Shown here one piece after another: positions 61,463 to 64,000 of a DNA stretch of 64,000 bases. The notes under the pieces are model-generated. The model was given only the letters and a program-made list of their open reading frames with translations, made no database searches and had not been told where the DNA came from. Both the position numbers and the translations under genes were made by a program. Source of the stretch: Clostridiales bacterium (GTDB lineage Bacteria; Bacillota; Clostridia; Lachnospirales; Lachnospiraceae); assembly GCA_019420275.1 (NCBI GenBank), contig JAHZHN010000004.1, positions 62,001-126,000 on the forward strand, given 5' to 3'. How positions within the stretch are numbered: position 1 is the stretch's first letter; every line of letters begins with the position of its first letter.

Positions 61463-61957
61463 TTGACTAATGCATGTCTTGCTTATGTGGGAGGTGGAGC
61501 AATTGCTGCAGGAGGATTAGGAATGGCTGGAGGAACGATAGCAATTGTAGGTGGCGGTGTTGCTCTTGGTTTGGGAGTTGGTGCAAGTATCGGCGGCGCA
61601 GTTGGGGTAGCCAGTATAGTAGGTAAGAAAGAAGCTATGTTGCAGTCTGCCAAGTTGCTGGTTTCTGTTAGAGAGATTTTTCTTAATGATGAACATGATC
61701 TTGAATATTCCAGCAGTGTTATGGAACAGTATGTTGGGAAGATTATTGAAATTGAAGAAGGTCTGATTGACTTAAGATTAAAAGCAAATGAGGCAGATGG
61801 GAAAGAAAAGAAAGAGTTAAAAAAGAAAATCAAAGAGGCAGAAGATACAGTTGAAGCAATGAAAATCGCAAGAAAGAGTATGAGAAAGTTTATGAGCTCT
61901 TTTGAAACAGAAATAGAACAGAATGGGGATAAAAAAGGTGGGGAAGAAACAATATAA
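61463..61957 (+). pseudogene. C-terminal part of the same protein: glycine-zipper and coiled coil
   Basis: Frame open from 61451. It continues the middle segment if one G is restored in the G4 run at 61454-61457, reading ...YIRVGAALTNACLAYV. It holds a strongly hydrophobic Gly/Ala zipper (about 50 residues; GGGAIAAGGLGMAGG, GGGVALGLGVG) followed by a charged coiled coil rich in Glu/Lys. The TTG at 61463 has no good ribosome binding site, so independent translation is unlikely. The zipper suggests membrane insertion. Confidence 0.7.
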
Positions 61958-62237
61958 ATACTCTAAATTTTAAAAGAATGGTTAAAATTTTCTGGACATA
62001 TCGATAGAATCTTTCTATATCAAGCTGTTATATCATCAGGATGAAATTGAAGGAATTAGATTTCAAATATTATGTGGATGATCGAATCAAATTAGACTGG
62101 AGCTGTGGAAAAGGGGAAGCAATTGGAACATAGAGATATATCAAATTTTCCTTTATAATGTTTCCGTTTCGTTGTATAATCTTATCAGACACGCGCAATT
62201 GCGGTGTAAATATTATAAAGCAATAGGAGTATGTAAA
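61958..62237 (+). other. Non-coding gap at the end of the AT-rich island
   Basis: 280 nt. A 30-codon frame (62041-62133, MKLKELDFKYYVDD...) exists but lacks a convincing ribosome binding site and may be a remnant. TATAAT-like hexamers occur (62154-62159 and 62177-62182). No terminator, repeat or structured RNA was recognised. Confidence 0.4.
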
Positions 62238-63086
62238 ATGAAAATAGCAGTAGCATATGATAATGGAAACATTTTTCAGCATTTTGGAAGAACGGAATCT
62301 TTCAAATTGTATGAAGTTGAAGATAACACAGTCATCTCCAGTGAAGTCATTGGATCCAATGGCATTGGTCACGGAGCTTTGGCAGGACTTTTGGCAGAGC
62401 AGAATGTTGATGTGCTGATCTGCGGCGGAATCGGTGAAGGAGCCCAGTCTGCATTGACAGAAGCAGGCGTTGAATTGTGCTCTGGTGCAGAAGGAAACGC
62501 AGATGAAGCTGTGGAAGCCTATTTGAAAGGTGAGTTAGTTTCCACTGGCGCAAATTGTGATCATCATCATGAAGAAGGACACAGCTGCGGAGACCATGGC
62601 GAAGGTCATTCCTGCGGCGGGCACTGCGGAGGCGGATGTGGAGCTCAGCCTGCATTTACCGGACGCAATGTAGGAAAAACCTGCAGAACTCATTACAAAG
62701 GTACTTTTAATGATGGAACTCAGTTTGATTCTTCTTATGATCGCGGAGAGCCATTGGAATTTATCTGCGGAGCAGGACAGATGATTCAGGGATTTGATAA
62801 AGCGGTAGCGGATATGGAAGTCGGACAGATTGTAAATATTCATCTGATGCCGGAAGAGGCTTATGGTATGCCGGATCCAAATGCAATCATTCCAATGAAG
62901 ATTGAACAGCTTCCAGGATCTGAAGATTTAGAAGTTGGACAGCAGGTGTATCTGTATAATCAGCTGGGACAGCCAGTCCGTGTGAAAGTAATTGAAAAAG
63001 ATGATACAAACATTACATTTGATGCAAATCATGAGATGGCCGGAAAAGAATTGAACTTCCAGATTGAGCTTGTTGAGGTGAAATAA
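62238..63086 (+). CDS. Fusion: NifX-type cofactor-binding domain + His/Cys-rich linker + SlyD-like FKBP isomerase
   Basis: 282 residues. Residues 1-103 match the dinitrogenase iron-molybdenum cofactor-binding (NifX/NifB-C) fold (IAVAYDNGNIFQHFG, DVLICGGIGEGAQSAL). Residues 107-134 are a metal-binding stretch of alternating His, Cys and Gly. Residues 147-282 are an FKBP-type peptidyl-prolyl isomerase with an inserted flap domain as in SlyD (GTFNDGTQFDSSYDRGEPL, MIQGFDKAVADMEVG, EEAYGMPDPN). In E. coli SlyD the His-rich region is a C-terminal tail that binds nickel. Here it joins two domains. Role in metal or cluster handling is inferred. ATG set by AGGAG. Confidence 0.9.
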   Translation: MKIAVAYDNGNIFQHFGRTESFKLYEVEDNTVISSEVIGSNGIGHGALAGLLAEQNVDVLICGGIGEGAQSALTEAGVELCSGAEGNADEAVEAYLKGELVSTGANCDHHHEEGHSCGDHGEGHSCGGHCGGGCGAQPAFTGRNVGKTCRTHYKGTFNDGTQFDSSYDRGEPLEFICGAGQMIQGFDKAVADMEVGQIVNIHLMPEEAYGMPDPNAIIPMKIEQLPGSEDLEVGQQVYLYNQLGQPVRVKVIEKDDTNITFDANHEMAGKELNFQIELVEVK

Positions 63087-63092
63087 GTCAGT

Positions 63093-63635
63093 ATGGGATG
63101 TGTATATTTTGTCCGTCACGGTCAGACTGTGTGGAATGTTGAGAATAAAATTTGTGGTGCCACAGATATTGAACTGACACAATACGGTCATCAGCAGGCA
63201 GTGGAGACAGGAAAGAAAATTGTTGAGGAAGGAATCCAGGCGGATGAAATCCTTTATTCTCCATTGGTTCGTGCGGCCAAAACAGCTCGTCATATCTCTG
63301 AGATTACGGGGATTCCGGCTCGAATGGAGCCGCGGCTGAAAGAACAAAATTTTGGAAAATGGGAGTCAACTGCCCGAGATGGTGAGGAATTCAAGAAGGC
63401 AAAGGAAGACTTCTGCAGTCGATATGATGGCGGGGAGTCTATGCTTCATCTGGCTCAGAGAGTGTACAATCTATTGGATGAAATTAAGGAAGAATCTGAC
63501 GAAAAAACATATATTCTGGTTGCTCATAATGGGATTGCCAGAGTTGTACAGTCTTATTTTTATGAGATGACCAATGCACAGTTTGCTGCATTTGGAGTGA
63601 AAAACTGTGATGTGATTCGATATGAATTTAAATAA
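63093..63635 (+). CDS. Histidine phosphatase family protein (phosphoglycerate mutase-like)
   Basis: 180 residues. RHGQTVWNVENKICG (catalytic RHG, H9), YSPLVRAAKTARHI, KEQNFGKWE and second His in LVAHNGIARVV. A cofactor-dependent-mutase-like phosphatase; substrate unknown. It starts 6 nt after the fusion gene, so they are co-transcribed. Confidence 0.93.
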   Translation: MGCVYFVRHGQTVWNVENKICGATDIELTQYGHQQAVETGKKIVEEGIQADEILYSPLVRAAKTARHISEITGIPARMEPRLKEQNFGKWESTARDGEEFKKAKEDFCSRYDGGESMLHLAQRVYNLLDEIKEESDEKTYILVAHNGIARVVQSYFYEMTNAQFAAFGVKNCDVIRYEFK

Positions 63636-63677
63636 GAAAAATTAGAGGAAAAACGATATGATAAGAGGATTAAAGTA

Positions 63678-64000
63678 ATGTCAGAATTTCAGACAACAGA
63701 AGATTTACTGGAGAACAATCCAATACGAAATCTGATTTTAAGATTAGGGATTCCGGCAATGCTGGGACAATTTTTTAATATTTTGTATAGTATTGTGGAT
63801 CGGATTTTTGTAGGCCAGATTCCACAAGATGGAGAAATTGCACTTGCAAGCATTGGTATATGTGCTCCGGCATTGGTTGCAGTGACCGCATTTGCCTATA
63901 TGATAGGAATCGGCGGAGCTTCTTATATGAGCATCAGCCTGGGAGAGAAAAACAGAAAACGGGCAGAAGAAGTTCTTGGTAATGCTTTTTTGCTTTTAAT
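63678..64000 (+). CDS. MATE-family efflux transporter, N-terminal part (runs off the window)
   Basis: First 107 residues, cut by the window end. LLENNPIRNLILRLGIPAML, FNILYSIVDRIFVGQIP and YMIGIGGASYMSISLGEKN match the N-terminal MatE repeat, similar to the transporter at 19 kb. AGAGGA-like site upstream of the ATG at 63678. Confidence 0.9.
   Translation, partial: MSEFQTTEDLLENNPIRNLILRLGIPAMLGQFFNILYSIVDRIFVGQIPQDGEIALASIGICAPALVAVTAFAYMIGIGGASYMSISLGEKNRKRAEEVLGNAFLLL

Noticed and set aside
62041..62133. 30-codon ORF before the NifX-SlyD fusion gene
   Set aside because: No good ribosome binding site, no recognisable family and location in an AT-rich remnant region; kept only as a note in the gap entry.
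1..64000. CRISPR arrays, tRNA/rRNA genes, complete IS elements or prophage
   Set aside because: No regularly spaced repeats, no tRNA-like cloverleaf or rRNA sequence, no transposase and no phage structural genes were seen; the R-M island shows no recognisable integrase or attachment repeats.

Overview
The window looks like chromosomal DNA of a low-to-moderate GC, anaerobic Gram-positive gut bacterium of the Clostridia, most likely Lachnospiraceae. Grounds: strong AGGAGG-type ribosome binding sites, many intrinsic terminators, a stand-alone FMN riboswitch ahead of ribDEAH, several PTS operons, ferredoxin-type oxidoreductases, NusG_II/Gx/ApbE redox genes and abundant LysR/GntR/PRD control. The genus cannot be fixed from what is visible. 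No tRNA, rRNA, CRISPR array or complete insertion sequence was found.

Layout. 0-3 kb: a Nudix hydrolase and a minus-strand two-component pair that looks damaged (kinase frameshifted in an A-run, regulator with a shortened HTH). 3-10.4 kb: a second, intact two-component system flanked by two membrane-anchored solute-binding proteins, followed by a mannose-family PTS (IIA, IIB, IIC, IID and a small membrane protein); the sensor block probably controls the PTS. 10.5-19 kb: a HAD phosphatase, an FMN-riboswitch riboflavin operon (ribD, ribE, a ribA lacking the ribB domain, ribH) running into an FGGY sugar kinase, then a GntR regulator and a two-domain mannose-6-phosphate isomerase-like protein preceded by a 20-codon leader ORF. 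19-25 kb: MATE exporter, sirtuin, and a NusG_II/Gx/ApbE flavinylation trio. 25-37.7 kb: LysR-controlled heterodimeric ABC exporter, flavodoxin behind a MerR-type promoter, NCS2 nucleobase permease, an alpha/beta hydrolase, two tandem AEC carriers, MazG-like and TrmH-like housekeeping genes.

38-45.5 kb is a complete locus resembling E. coli sgc (PRD regulator, EIIA, M42 peptidase-like, EIIB, EIIC, BtpA/SgcQ, ribulose-phosphate 3-epimerase apparently starting at AUU, HAD phosphatase); its sugar substrate is unknown. 46-47.8 kb: LysR and a divergent aldo/keto reductase with ferredoxin clusters. 48-55.2 kb is the most unusual part: an omega-amino-acid catabolic locus with two class III aminotransferases, an XRE-cupin regulator, a cytidylate-kinase-like protein, a single 886-residue protein joining an APC amino-acid permease to a complete iron-dependent alcohol dehydrogenase, and a GNAT acetyltransferase. 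Intrinsic terminators sit in the leaders of both aminotransferase genes, suggesting attenuation. The simplest reading is uptake of a GABA-like compound, transamination to a semialdehyde and reduction to the hydroxy acid by an enzyme tethered to the transporter.

55.4-62.1 kb is an AT-richer island: Vsr endonuclease, Sau3AI-like restriction enzyme, C5 cytosine methyltransferase (with a LexA-like box in its promoter), a DUF4268 protein and a large glycine-zipper protein interrupted by two single-base homopolymer frameshifts. The window closes with a NifX-like/SlyD-like fusion carrying a His/Cys-rich linker, a histidine phosphatase and the start of a second MATE exporter. Three separate one-base shortfalls in homopolymers (A7 near 1.6 kb, A4 and G4 near 61.3-61.5 kb) could be real pseudogenisation or sequencing error.
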